Shown: positions 12,195 through 24,420, counted from the stretch's first letter. The stretch: 64,000 nucleotides of DNA from Phlegmacium glaucopus (GCA_015039465.1 MU130368.1:12619-76618); one strand, 5' to 3'. Numbers and translations: made by a program. The notes: a model not told the origin generated them from the sequence alone.

Positions 12195-12388
12195 TGTAAT
12201 CCTAGGATTACAATTACTTAGTCATCACTTATATATATGATCGATAACTACTTCCTTCCTCTCTCTCTCTCTCTCTTTTTCCCCTCTCATCTTGTACCCT
12301 CGTATTCCTTCTCTTAGTCTTTCAAAATATACTGCAATTCTCGTTTCCTTCTTCGGCTCTTAGTGTAGGTGGAACAAACCACCTTCCA
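12195..12388 (+). repeat. Right LTR of gypsy copy 1
   Basis: 194 bp, nearly identical to the left LTR and preceded by the polypurine tract at 12181-12194. The flanking CTCTGATACC just outside looks like a reversed tRNA primer site but is better explained as the exon start after a fungal intron on the minus strand. Confidence 0.9.
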
Positions 12389-13764
12389 CTCTGATACCTG
12401 TGATGAGAAAAACAGATCCAAGGAAGGAAAAGGCCCAACTCACTAGCAGCCGAGAGGCGCATTGTGGAGCCTTTATCTGACGAGGCTTTTTTGGGCTTAA
12501 AGGAGTCAATAAGGGAGCTTTTGATAGCTTATCCCAAGGATCTTCTTCAGAGGCTACGTTGGCGTTTTTCCTAATTCGCAGTTTCCTCATCGGTTCAATT
12601 TCAGGTGTTTCCTGAGGGATATCTCGTTTTTGACGCCGAGGCCGCCCATGGCCCCGACACAGTGGTGATGTAGCCAGTAGTGGTGGAATGGATTCCTTTT
12701 CGATGCTGGGTTCCAGAGCTGCTTCATTGAGAGCGTTGCCAAGACTTGAACCTGATGCACCCTGAGGAGAGGGTGGGGTCACCAAATCAAAAGAGCCCAT
12801 ATTTATGGGGTCAATCGACACTTGAAACGCCCATCAGTCAAGATGGTTTAGAATCATCACTGCGTAACCTACTATCAATTATCTCCTCCCCTCCTGAGCG
12901 TTCGGATGAGACCATAGGGCCCATATTTACAGGGTCAATCAACACTTGAAACACCAGTCGGTCAGGATAGTTTGGAATAATCGCTGCATTGCCTACTATC
13001 AATTATTTCCTCTCCTGAGCGTTCAGATGAGACCATCCTATCTCTTGACGGGGGTGTAAAGAGTCCCACTTGGACAAATTGGGAGCATATTATTTTGAGC
13101 CACCGAAGGGGTTCCACAGGGTACATTGAAGTCATGTCTTCCAAACTTGATAGCAACGACAAGGATTTGACCAGGTCTTCTTCATGCGTAAGCGACCAAC
13201 CCAAAAAGTCTACATTTCAGTAGGTTGAATTTTATGTTACATAAGTAGGCAATGATTGACCGGCGCACCATATTTCAAAACATCCACCTCCAAATAAGCC
13301 TTCTGCAAAGTTGGGGCATGTCGCCTGCGGTTCTCTGGATCATGCGGAATGCCATGTATAAATCGGCAAAGCCATCGGCGCATACTCTCTGGAATGAAAG
13401 CTCTGCAACTATGTTGGTCTCGAGGCACATTTGGAACCGCAGACAGGAACTGCCGCCTCAGAGAATCAAGAAACACGACGCCCTTATAAAATGTTTCCTG
13501 ATGACTGGCTTTACTCGAGGTCGACATCATCAGATACATTAGTTGAACCATGTTGAGAAGCATTAAGAAAGGCAGGCAGTCGCGGTGTACGTGGTACTCC
13601 GCTCGATCCCCCCGGGCTTGGATGATGAGCAAGTTTCCACTCTCCCTTTGGAGCCACTGGGATGATAACGGTAGAGTAAAAGGGCGAAGCCCTGTTACAG
13701 AGCCAGGCCACCAGGAGTCTTCCAATGCATCCATGTTTGGAAGATAGATAGGATCAATTGGCAT
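12389..13764 (-). pseudogene. 5' half of the unknown gene cut by gypsy copy 1
   Basis: ATG at 13764 opens a good exon (MPIDPIYLPNMDALEDSW...) of about 165 residues with an Arg/His-rich middle part. Further coding blocks follow at 13204-12962 and 12821-12455 (...SPLCRGHGRPRRQKRD...), and then a textbook intron GTGAGT..CATCACAG at about 12400-12455. The next exon is entered for nine bases before the gypsy LTR starts. The 3' half is at 5910-6575. A 125-bp tandem duplication (about 12795-13040) lies inside and disturbs the frame. The gene diverges from the Ulp1 gene across a 172-bp promoter containing the cluster's palindrome, so it probably belongs to the same unit. Family unknown. Confidence 0.5.
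12795..13040. repeat. Tandem duplication of about 125 bp inside the disrupted gene
   Basis: 12795-12918 and 12919-13040 are degenerate tandem copies. Both include CCCATATTTA(C/T)(A/G)GGGTCAATC and CTACTATCAATTAT followed by CCTGAGCGTTC(A/G)GATGAGACCAT. Each copy, read on the minus strand, would encode a peptide of the type VSSERSGGEEIIDSR. Confidence 0.75.
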
Positions 13765-13936
13765 GTGACTATAATTGCTCTAATACAGTCACATAATTCC
13801 CTTTGTCACTACTATGATGTAAATATGGCATGTGACTGTTCAGAACAATCACGTGCATGCTTGTCAATCATGTGACTGAGCACAACCGTAGGGCTTTGCT
13901 CAATCACCTGACTTTCAAAACATCCACCCAACTATC
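13765..13936. promoter_or_regulatory. Divergent promoter with a 29-bp palindrome
   Basis: This 172-bp gap separates two start codons pointing away from each other. It contains GCATGTGACTGTTCAGAACAATCACGTGC at 13828-13856 (one mismatch between arms), the same palindrome found 12 more times at 23.4-29.2 kb. A weaker TGTGACT...AGTCACA pair lies at about 13763-13793 and another TGTGACTGAGCA...TGCTCAATCAC pair near 13873-13910. The arrangement suggests a shared operator bound by a dimeric protein that controls both genes. No TATA box is obvious. Confidence 0.6.
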
Positions 13937-15429
13937 ATGATGGAACACAGAGAAGATGGTTGTCAAAACGATGACACTATCTGGGAAACGGCACAACAAG
14001 CATCCTTTCTATTACCTCCCCGAGAATGGACCTTTGGAGCCAATGTAGCAATGTTCGGCGCCAACCTCTATCACGTCGATGAGGCCTCCCTGTATGAGCT
14101 GGCTCTGCTAGACATCCATGCTCAGTACTGGGAATCAAATATTAAAGAGGTTCTACCAAGATATTACCGAGGTCTGCAATTCAACGTCGAGCGCTGTTTT
14201 CAATCCAGCAATTCCTTGACAATACGCCACATGCCATCATTCCTTAACCCCTGGCTTTCCAGAACTATATTTAGAAAAATACATAACAAAAAGGGAAGGT
14301 ACATGATGTTGGATATCCTGAAAGATATTTCGGAGGCACACAAGTCTAAGTTGGAAACTGGTGATTTCCACCCAGATGGTATTCCTTTCTTTTTTTTCAT
14401 CTCTCCTAACTCAGAGTTGTTCTCTAGATTGGAAGGTAGTCATTGGCAATAGATCCCACCAAGAAGACCTAGCGAATATGATAAGGACCATATGTAACGA
14501 GCAACAAATTTCAAAGCATGGTAAAATTCAATACTCATGGAGGTTGCCGATATTCCACACCGTCCAATGGGATAATGCCGACAACAAAGCTTTATCTACG
14601 CTGAGCAGGGTACACATTTCAGATCTATCAGATCTTTGCCTTCTGTTCCAGCATGAAACCACAGGAGTGCCGCATAAATGGGAAAGTGTTCGGGCATTGT
14701 CAAGGTCACATACCTGGATAGTCGCTGGAATCCCCTTCACGGAGTCTGATGTCAATATTCTGTTGGATGGAGATTGGCTTAATGACAACATCATTGATGC
14801 ATACTTGGAATTATGCGCATATTTGCGCCCAGATATCAAATTTCTCCCCACCCACTGGTTTCAAATCCTGAAAACTCATGGGGAAGAAGCGTCAACCAAG
14901 TTAGCACCATGGGTGAGCCTATTGTTCTATACTAATTCTCAAAGACGGCTTATTCGCGACCCAAAGATTTTAAAGCATGCCCCTGACGTGCTTACCGCTA
15001 TGAATGCCTTTGCTAGCGTGACCACGGTCATAAATTTTCCCAAAGATCATTGGATTGCTCTTCAATTCAATCCAAAAACAGAGATATTAGAAGTATTTGA
15101 CAGTCTGGCCCCACCAAAATTTTCAACTTATAAAAAGAAATTGGAAGAGGTATGTCGCCCATGGTCCATGGGTTGAAAACAATCTTATCATTCATGAACA
15201 GCAGATATTAAGACCCCTTAGGTTTCATAACTGGAAGGTTCAACAAGGGAAAAATGTTCCCCAGCAGAAAGGTTCTTCAGACTGTGGAGTGTATGCCTGT
15301 CAATTCGTAAAGCACTTTGCATTGGACGTTCAGCTCTTTCAATCCTTTCCTAAGCATCAATCAAGATGGATTAGGAGAATGATGGCAGTCGAAATTGCGG
15401 ATGGACGGATCCGTATGCCCTGGGATTAA
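13937..15429 (+). CDS. Ulp1/SENP-type (C48) cysteine protease
   Basis: Three exons, 13937-14378, 14428-15149 and 15202-15429 (acceptor could be three bases later), give about 463 residues in a clean frame. The protease domain occupies the C-terminal half. It shows the family's entry motif DWLNDNIIDAYLELC, the catalytic His in FPKDHWIALQFNP, the Asp in LEVFDSL, then a Gln-containing stretch and the nucleophile in GSSDCGVYACQF. The family removes SUMO or related modifiers. The N-terminal 230 residues match nothing I know. The gene diverges from the 13764 gene across the palindromic promoter and converges on Sir2 with only 44 bp between stops. It appears intact. In fungi such proteases are frequent passengers of large DNA transposons, so a host desumoylase role should not be assumed. 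Confidence 0.88.
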
Positions 15430-15473
15430 TGCATTTGATATAATATATACAGTAGTTTATCCTGTCTATTTTA

Positions 15474-16552
15474 TCATACCCAATCCCATGATGGACGCAT
15501 GTCCTCACGTATCCTGCCTGCCTCCACCCAATGTGCTAAATCTCCCTTTGTTTGTAAATAATCTGCAGAACATATGTGTTCAGGTGTTCCAAGTAGATTG
15601 AACATATGACTGGCAAAGTCCTGGCAATCTGCCCAAAGAACCTGATCAAACATCTTGACCTGGCTGGCAGGTGGTTCTTTGACATCCAAGTAATACACTC
15701 CTCCACATACCCTCTTTCGTACTGCTATTGAGATATCCTTGATGAGACGGACTGAGCCGGAGGTTTTTAAGGACGTCCCAACAACTAACAGACTATCAGC
15801 TTGGGAGCTATTGAGAGCTTGCATCGCTGCAATGTGCTCATCGTTTGGATGTGATTCTCCATATAGTATGATGGCAGGGCGAAGCAATCCACCCTTTGAG
15901 GCAGTTCGCTTTCCCTCCAACTTCCGCGATTCAATCCAGGTTTTGCATCTCGGGCATATAGGTAATTCGCCTGCCGAGAGAACTGAAAAGTGATGGCACA
16001 CATGTCCGGTAAAACTGCACTGGATACACTGCACCATCATGACCGATCCATGAAGCTGAATGCAATCGGGGTCTTCGCCAGTTGTAGTCAATCCAGCTTT
16101 AATTTCGAGGTTGTCAATGTTTTGAGTATATACCCTTCCAAGAATCCCCTTATCCAGAAAAGCCTTAAGAATTTTATGAAATGCAGTTGGCTGGGCCTGT
16201 GCAGCAGCTTTGGAAATCTCGGCCATCAATGAGGCGTGGGCTGCGGATTTAGCTGCATTCTGCAGGACTTGTGTCAGAACGTCAAAGCTAGCATCAACAA
16301 TATCTCCGTACCTGAAAGGTGTCCTTGTCAAACAAGTCAAGGATGTTCCCTGCTTTGGATTGGAGGCTCAGAAGTCCTCCACTTCCCCTAAATGGCTGAA
16401 TTCCAGCGGCCTTGGATACGCCGGCCCCTTTTACTCAAGTTAGAGGCAGCCATGACATAGAAATAGCCTTTATACATACCAAGGACCACCACAAGGTGCT
16501 TTGATTGCAGCAGGCGCTCAGCAAGATGAAATTTATCAAATGAAGTGTTCAT
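15474..16552 (-). CDS. Sir2-family NAD-dependent protein deacylase (sirtuin)
   Basis: Start ATG at 16552. Introns at 16428-16479 and 16260-16311 (52 nt each) restore one frame of 324 residues. Exon junctions rebuild the NAD-binding signature VVVLGAGVSKAAGIQPFRG. Further on are YTQNIDNLEIKAGL, the catalytic His in CIQLHGSV, a Cys4 zinc site (CIQC ... CPRC), LRPAIILYGE and LLVVGTSLKTSG. All key sirtuin residues are present and there is no premature stop. The length fits a catalytic-core sirtuin. It would remove acyl groups from lysines (histones or others) using NAD. Its start lies 145 bp from the end of the BAH-PHD gene upstream. The tight packing with Ulp1 and BAH-PHD suggests joint maintenance. 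Confidence 0.92.
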
Positions 16553-16696
16553 CGAGTTTCCAGATCAAAACACAAAAAGGGAAAAACAAGTATTCAACCC
16601 TTTCTTTTTGGCATGCTTTCATACTTATATGGGATCCAAGTCACAATGTGTTTTCCCTGTGATAGGCATCGATCATCCAAAGCAACATGTCAGAAC

Positions 16697-18062
16697 TTAA
16701 GTAAATGAACTACAAAGAGGGCATGTATAAACAATCTGATCCCTAACCACCAGCTGCTCTGTACCCTTCTTCTCTTCAATAATATTGTTTTTGTAAATTA
16801 AATATTGCCACCAGAGAGTAGCTTCATCCTTTTCCTGATGTTCCGCCACATTCAGAGCCATCCATAGATCTGGTTTGGCCAGGATATCTTCCCGTTTCTC
16901 TTGTTCCATCAGTTGCCTTGCCAAATTCACCAGGCGAATGTTGCCAGAGATATAATGCACGCTCCCCCCTCGAGCAGTGGGCTGGTATGCAACTTCAATG
17001 ATGGACCTTGGGACCTCTGGAAACTCTAAGAAAAGGTGTTTCATATGCTGAGCTTGTGTGGGTGTATCGTCTGGGATAAGGCATTTTGTGTGGAACCAGG
17101 TGTTGCATTGCCAGCAGAATCGCTGCTCTTCTGCATCTGGATTCCACAGGGAAGTACATGATTCAAGCCCGCATTGGGTCTGCTTTCCCTGGATGTGTCA
17201 CATTAGTGAATCTGCATAGTTTTTCAGCGCCTATAAACACCTACTTGAATGCAAAAATTGCTATAGTTCCAAAAAGTCTGTAAATGGCAGTGAGCATCAT
17301 TTCATGGGCGCTGTTATATTTGCACGGTACCTTGTGAAATATGTTACAATGGGTGGATGGTCCAGAAGTCCATCTTGCAATATTATTATGTTATAGTCAT
17401 ACAAACGACCTAGATATGAATGCAGTGAGTATGTATTTTGCTTCTTCATGGATGTCGTCAGCACTAACAAGCAATTTCTGATGATTCAATCAGATCTTCA
17501 TGGTTTGATGCGTAAAGCTCTTGTTGAGAAGTGCTTTGCAGAAATCTGAAGATTGAAATATATGGATAAAATCAGCAGCCCAGCTTGCAACTGATCAAGT
17601 CGGTAAGATGTAACCTATACCTATCAAGTTCTTTTATGCCCTTGGGTTTCACCATCTCAACATCTTCCCGGCTATAAAACCAATTAACTCTTAAATAATG
17701 TACCTGAATTAGTAAAAGGTTAGCTTATGTTGAATAGGGTCTAAGAATCACATGCCGGTGTATCTGCTCCCCTGTTCCGCCTCTTTTTGGGCTTTCGAAT
17801 TTCTAAAATACGCGCTTTCCAATACCCATTCACTGTTCGCTCATCCAGGGCTATGTCATTGAGTTTTCCATGCATTACCAAACAAAAGGAGCCCACACTC
17901 AAGGTCCATGCTATAAGAATACCATAAACATAATCAGTTGCTAGTATCAAGGATCGGTTATGGACTACCTTTCTTTGCCTTTCTTTTGTTTGTATACTCG
18001 AGCTTGAACGACTCGCATGGCACCGATGCTTTCCATTGGGTAGGTGAAGGTACAGCTGACAT
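16697..18062 (-). CDS. BAH domain and PHD finger chromatin-reader-like protein
   Basis: I place the start at ATG 18062 (MSAVPSPTQWKASVPC...). Exon 1 ends at 17969, and a GTAGTC..TTATAG intron leads to a BAH domain: VGSFCLVMHGK, YWKARILEIR, then after another intron LRVNWFYSREDVE, and LYASNHEDLIESSEI. The last exon encodes a PHD-like zinc finger: CGLESC, FCWQCNTWFHTKC and, near the end, YTCPLC before the stop at 16697. BAH and PHD modules bind nucleosomes or modified histone tails. At least four introns are needed and their middle boundaries are uncertain. No stop appears inside the conserved parts, so the gene may be intact. The role in this locus (marking or reading chromatin at the element) is inferred. 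Confidence 0.7.
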
Positions 18063-18199
18063 GACAACAAGGAAAGTGGACAAGGCTGTCTTCAGTTTGT
18101 AAATACTGTCCTCCTGCCTTTTCTATTCCACATGTTTGCGTCCTATAAATAAACACAAATACAAGAGCTTTGCAAACATAGATATATATGAAATATCTA

Positions 18200-21100
18200 C
18201 TATTCAGTGTATGAATCTGAGGAGGACTTGGTTGAGCCACTGATGTTGGTAGTATGTCCATCGCTATCTGTAGCATCCGATGATGAGTCTATACCCTGTT
18301 CAGATTCTGCCTGCTGGGTGCTTTTCTGGGTGGATATTGGCTGAATCATTCGCTGCTGTTTTTTTGGAGGTTGGCGGTAGTTTTTCTTCTTGGTAGACTG
18401 ATTCTTTTTCAAGCTTCTTTTTCGCTTCTTGCTTGTGGAGTTGCCGGGATTGAGTTGCCTTTGTAGCTCAGCCTTGCTGACTTGTGGTCGCTGAGGTCCA
18501 GGTTCTAACTTTCTTGCTGTGGCAGAGACAGCTGTGATCCGATAGTAATGAGGGTTGGTCAAAAAGCAGACCAACCCACCCATCCCATGCCAGAGGTTTG
18601 AAGGAGTGTTGCCTTTGGGTAGGCATTGCACCTGCTCAAATACTTTGTCCATCCCTTCATGAAGCATTTGAAGTATGTTCGCGTCATCCTTGTATGTTTC
18701 TAGGATCTCCCAATATCTACCAATATACCCATTTTGTTCCGAGTAGCCAGCCCAGATGCTGTTTGGCTTAAGCCTTTTGCCTGGAGTGGGAAAGAAAACC
18801 AATCTGAGGGCCTTGAATGATAGGTTTGAGGCCTCTGACCTGGGAGCGCCTTCGAGGTGATAGGATGATGGAAAGAAATTGCACTTCCCACCCAAGCGAG
18901 CTAGAATGTTTTGGCAGCTCCAGACTTCCATGGAACCTCTAAGATCTTCTGGCTTTGGGCGTACTCCAGCAGGCAAAAATCCCTCTTGTAACCCTAGCCA
19001 AGCATCTCGGGTGAAAGCAACGAACAGGGATTCAATCAGGTGGAAGGGATTTAACCCTGCTGTATCCACCTGATCAAAGTCGAATGGGTGCAAGAAGTCT
19101 ACCGCATGCTCCTTGCAAAGCCTCTGAAGCGTTCCCCATGAGATCGTCTCGCCCCAAGGATATTCTGTGGTTCTGTGTAGTTCCATGAGCTGAATTCCTC
19201 TGCTTTGGTTCTTTTTTGGCCTGAACCTAGTGGCAAGAGCAGCTTTGTGATGCTGTTTAATCTCGCTACCATCCTTCCCCAAGTTCACATCAATACCCTC
19301 CATGTCATCCAAGTCAAGGTCGTCAATGAAAAACATGCCAAACATTTCCATGACTCTTCTCTGATGTAGTATTTGCAATGTATATTTCACATAAGATGGA
19401 ACATTGGACGGAGTTACCATCACGGCTCGCATCAAGTGCAGGATGAACGCGGAAAGTGTGCCGTAATTGTCTGGGCGTATCAATGCAAGTTTGCAATGTA
19501 GCTCATGCAATTCAATCAAACATCGTGATGAAAATTTGAGGAACATGTCTGCCGGGATCCATATGATGGGGTCGTCTTCCAGAAACCTCTCAGCCTAGGT
19601 AACCATTAGCCTACTTGATGGTGAAGATAAAAAGTATCAAATAAGACACACCCTCTCCATAACCATTGGAAGGAGCTCAGTGACCACATGAGCGCTCGCA
19701 CGGAGCTCATCACGCACCCCATAAGATTTTGACCCAGCGTTGACAGCCATCCACATACTTTTGATTGCAATGGATCATGTCGTCAAGCGTTGAAATATAA
19801 GCCCGCTCTCCTGGCTGTCGGACGGCCTCAAAGTAAAGGTTGTAAGATATTCGCTTGACTATATGTGTATGATGCTTGGTGGAGTCTGATGTCTCGGCTT
19901 TTATACCCCCATAATCCTCCATAGTGTTATGAGAGTATTCCTGGTAGTTTCGATTAGAATAGCCCATAAGAGCGTAGGATGATCGGAGGCTTTGGAGTCT
20001 CCAGAGACCTACCATAGGCTCTGAAGTGCCTATGGGGTGAAAGGAGACCCCAAGGTCAAGATACAGCTCGCCATTTGTTCGGTCCAGCATATGGTCCCAG
20101 TCCAAGCTCGGTACAAGTTTTTGGAGAGTTTGAAAGGCATTTTCCCCAGGCATATGTTGTTTCGTAAGCATTTTTATGCCTCTCGCATCAAGTACGAAAA
20201 AAAAGGATCCAAAACGAGATAGCAGATCGGTATTTTCTGATACTTCATGGCGGATATTAGCCAATAAAGATACGATGGCAGCTGGAGATATAGGTAATGT
20301 AGGTTGCCGAGAATGGCCTCCAGTCTTCCTCCTAAGCTGCTCAGCACTGTGTGGAAGGTATTCGGAAGTTCCGGGATAGTTAGCCATGGAAGGTGGCAAT
20401 GCTTTCAACACTGCTTCTGAAAGCCACATTTCTTGCAGCTCTTGTGGCATGATGGTAATGGCTCGATTGTTATTGATGTTCTTGTGCACCATCCTTGGAA
20501 AGAAGACATATAGATTAAATTGTTGGGTTGCTTCACCGAAGTGTCCAAAAGGCATATGGGGAATGGAGCTCAGAGGAAACTGAGATTTCAACCTTGATTG
20601 TGGATGTTTCAATTCATCTTCACCATCTGGAGGCTGTAATAGCGTGATGTAAATAGATGGATTTGCTGAAAATGGGGGCCGAGCATTGAAATGCAGTTTA
20701 AGATGGAGGTTGATGGCTCCTTTGCAGGAAAGCACCGTCCCTCTGGTGACACAAAGGATGCTGTCAATGGAAATGGAAATGGCAATTTGTTCTCGAGTCA
20801 AGGGTACATGATCCCTCTCAAGATCAAGCTTGATGAAGTCATCAGCCATTGTCTTTCCACATACAAGAAAATTATAGCTCTCCTTCATCTTTGTGGCCCA
20901 TCCCACTTCATCAAGCATCAAAGACGCACCCATGGGGATAGGCTTTTGTTTTCAAGGTGAATCAAGATCCATGGGTGCAGAAGAGTGTGAGCCAGTTTCT
21001 GATGGGGCAGGCAGAGCTTCCATGTCATTATCATTGTGGTCATCATCTAAAGTGGGGAGAAGCCATGATATATAATCTGTGGGCTGTTCTTTGGATGATA

Positions 21101-22803
21101 CTCAGTCAAAATTAGGGGGCAGGCGGTACCCTCTATCTTTCCATGTAGACGCCCAGTTAGGAAGTGAGAGAAGACCTGAGGAATCAAAGGTCCATGTGTT
21201 TACGACTGGTTGAGTCTTGTGTCCACAGAGCGGCGCACTGTCGTAGTCATCAAAGTCAGTAAACATGGGGCTATTGGTAGATTCCTTGGGAGGTGGTTCC
21301 TTGTCTGTCATGGCAAGGGGAAGAGGATCCGGCAGAGGAAGTCTTCTCATTTGTGGAGAGCATGGGCTGATATCTCTCACCTTCCGACCTTGGAGTGGGA
21401 TATCATCAGGAGATAAATCATCATCACCTGCCTGAAGGAAACACCGTTTGCATTTGAACCTCTGGCTCTGAAAAATCAGACTAAGATTCCTGACCCACTG
21501 AAGTCGAGCTGGCTGGGAACGCATTTCATCCAGAAGATCTTCTGGAGGGTGGCTCCAGTCCTCAGCGCTCTGAGAGGCTACTTTCCATAATTTAAAGCAC
21601 TCATAAGATGCTTGAAGTACTGTGTGGAACATATCCTCTCAGGCGGTATGGTCGCAAGGAATATCAGGCATTGGGGCAGAAGAGATGAATTCCTTCCAAT
21701 TCCATTTGCAGTCATGGAGCAGCTGTGAAAATGCTGAAATACCAGGGCCTGAGTGCGAGTCACGCTAAAAATCATCCTAAGTTAGGTTTCTATGTCTTGG
21801 TAAAATGGGATTGTGATCAATACCGGAATTAAGTCTGTTTCATATACATTCGGCTCCCTCTCCAGCCCAGGCCAACTCAGAGCATTAGAAATTTTGCGCC
21901 AGAGCACATCACCATTCCAGGACTCCCACTCAGCGTAAGATTTGTTAAAATCCGCTGCACAAAGGCCACGACGCCCCAAGATTAATACCTTTTCTTGGCA
22001 GAAATCAAACATGACCAAGAAGTATATGTTTGTTGACTGTGCAGTGAGGAACAGGAAGGGAGCAGGGATGATGTCTTCAGCTGTTATCCCAAATGACTGT
22101 CGCAAAAGGGTCTCATCCTTCTGGGATTCCCCAGTTAGTTTTCGTATCGTATCTTGGGGAAGGTAATATAACCAGTGCATAGAGTTGGTAGAAATTTGGC
22201 TTTGATGGGATTTGCAGCTCAAGAAAAAATCCAGGATGCCAAGACCAACTATATTTCCAGGTTTCAGAGTGTCCAGCTGTTCATATGCTCGTGCCCAGTA
22301 CTCTGGATTTTTCAGATGTGATAATACTAAATCGTATAATCAAGAAGAATCAGCAAAATTCAGCACTTGATTATTGACATACCTGTTCTATGAACACTTT
22401 GGTTTTGAAATTGGATGGCATTTCCTTCCAAGCTACGTCTAGAATGGGAAGCGTGAGGCCGGGAGTTGCATGGAGGGTGGTAGGCTTCATCTTCAGGCTG
22501 ACTGGTATGACCATTGGAGCTTTCTATTTCCCACTGGGCCCATTGGTTATTACGCATCTGTTCTGATGGGCATGGGCTCCAATCTGAGGAAGACCATGCT
22601 GGGCATTCACTCCAATCTGACAAAGACCAGGCTGGGCATTCACTCCAATCCGATGAATTCAAAGAACTTCCTCTTATATGTTGAACCTGAACTGAAGACA
22701 GATTGTGGAATTTGTGTTCATACAATGGATTCCAGTGTGTAAAATTAGACTAACTGTGATGAACTGCATTGGAAGCTGAATTGGATGATGATGAGCTAGT
22801 CAT
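18200..22803 (-). pseudogene. Very large unknown protein of the repeat-associated cluster, broken
   Basis: About 1,350-1,400 codons in several exons, start ATG 22803, stop TAG 18201-18203. Early exons carry three SDWSECPAW-type repeats, then a region ending ...NSHSGPG-like that faintly recalls an inactive Ulp1-type fold. The middle has GELYLDLGVSFHP and SHNTMEDYGGIKAE. The C-terminus has a Lys/Gln/Ser-rich tail. I remember similar long proteins of unknown function as high-copy families in Agaricomycetes, which points to a mobile origin. Three in-frame TGA codons (21639, 21102, 20952) and a one-base frameshift in a G run near 19715 break this copy. A likely intron separates 19710 from the exon starting with ...AERFLEDDPIIWIP. 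I cannot assign a function. Confidence 0.6.
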
Positions 22804-23400
22804 TTTTGAATGAATTGAGAGAAAGTGATAGTGCAGAGAATTTGATAAAGCACATGATCTGTTCAGGTTGCTGTATATAGGGTTTACAAATGTGAGACTT
22901 ATTAAAGTAATGATGAACTCAAACTCAGGCCAAAGGCATCATATTCCTACCACCCTGGTTGCAAAAAAGCTAATATGGCTTCAGTGACAGATGTGAAAAA
23001 AGAGGGAAAAGGCAATGAAAGTAGGTGAAAAAAACCTTTATAATTTTGAACCATAGTAACTAACTGATGATAGAAAGTACTTGTGCAAAAGGAGGAAAGG
23101 AAGATTGGAAGTTCAGATGGGAAGAAATTGTCTAATGATCTTGTTATTGTGGGCAAGATAGGAGACAAGGAAATCTCACATCAGAAGAAGGTGCAAAAGC
23201 TCAATGAGTTGATAAAAATGCGGATGGAACAGAAGACACGAGTTAAGGAGCTTATGGCTAAACGGGGAGGAAACTTTGAGGGGAAAATTTAGTGTTTGTA
23301 TAAAGAACGGTAGGCAACATGCTGGCGTTACCAAAATGTGATTTTACTGACTCTGGCATGTAATTAACTCAGGTATTTCTATGGTACATGCTATGGATGA
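22804..23400. other. Upstream region of the large gene, no gene recognised
   Basis: AT-rich flank with no credible coding sequence; short open frames at 23083-23292 have lysine-rich translations without family features. From about 23300 sequences related to the palindrome-centred repeat begin (TGACTCTGGCATGTAATTAACTCAG). Confidence 0.45.
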
Positions 23401-24420
23401 GCATACACGTGATTGTTCTGAACAATCACATGCATCATGATTATGTTAGCCTGGTACCTGTTACGGTTCTAATAAGCCTTACCTTCTGGATCATGTGATC
23501 ATATGCATGTGATTGTTCAGAACAATCACATGCACTCGTGGGACTGATCTGACAGGATGACTAAGTGTACAGCCACTGCTGATATTCTGGATATGATTGG
23601 CGTTATAAATTTGAAAGCACCATGTTGAGTAGGTGGCTAGCCCCACTTCAATATTATTTATTATGAGGCCAATCCCCAAAAAAAACATCCAAATATTATG
23701 CTGATTTTCAATGATTTTTGTCTATATGTGGGGAGTAAAAACAGTGGACCCTGAATTTTATGGGGTGGAGGCAAACAAGCAAGGGGCTGTTACAAAACAG
23801 AGTGGTGACCTGTATGCAAATAATGAAGGGAAAAGAAAATGAAAGAAGAGAAATATAAGATATGAAAGGGAGTAGGAGGGTGGGTTGCGACAAAAAAGGG
23901 GTCGATAGAGTTTTAAAGGAGAATGGACTAAATATAAAGATTAGAGAGATAAGACAGTGAGAGAGTGGTGAAGCCAATGTAGCAAAGGAGGATCTCACCA
24001 AATAACGAGTAGGCAAATCCTGCAACCCATACAAGGTGAGAAAAGATAGCCATAAGTTAAGCATGGAATGCTGACCTGGGCGATCTCAAGAAATCATTAG
24101 ACGAAACGAGATACAGCTCAGATGTTAAATAACATACCTGAGACATGCATCGCTGACCCACTATCCACTATATAAAATAGCACCGAATTCAGCAATAGTC
24201 TGAGGAATGCTGTCAGATGTCTATGGAGCCGCTTACTGTATGATGGTAGAAAGAGATGCAGGGGTAGCAAGGCCGCCTCTGTTAATAAGCGGGTGCAGAG
24301 GCCTTCAAAAAGGCTCGGGGCCCACTCCTGTAATCTGCCTTTACGATGATTCCCATGAGTGCATGTGATTGTTCTGAACAATCACATGCTCATGATTACA
24401 TGATCCAGAAAAGTTATCGG

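Larger units (their letters stand above)
6576..12388 (+). mobile_element. Ty3/gypsy chromodomain LTR retrotransposon (copy 1)
   Basis: Two direct LTRs of 194 bp (6576-6769, 12195-12388) begin TGTAATCCTAGGATTACA, itself a palindrome, and end CTTCCA. They differ at a few positions only, so the insertion is fairly young. A polypurine tract AAAGTGGGGGAGAG lies directly before the right LTR. One continuous gag-pol frame, broken by three TGA codons, fills the interior with a C-terminal chromodomain. I found neither a clear 5-bp target duplication nor a standard tRNA-complementary primer site after the left LTR. The element interrupts a minus-strand gene whose pieces lie on both sides. Confidence 0.95.

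Noticed and set aside
12389..12401. Reversed tRNA primer site (CTCTGATACC) suggesting a second LTR element
   Set aside because: On the minus strand the sequence follows CATCACAG and is the expected exon start after a GTGAGT intron; no LTR lies beside it.
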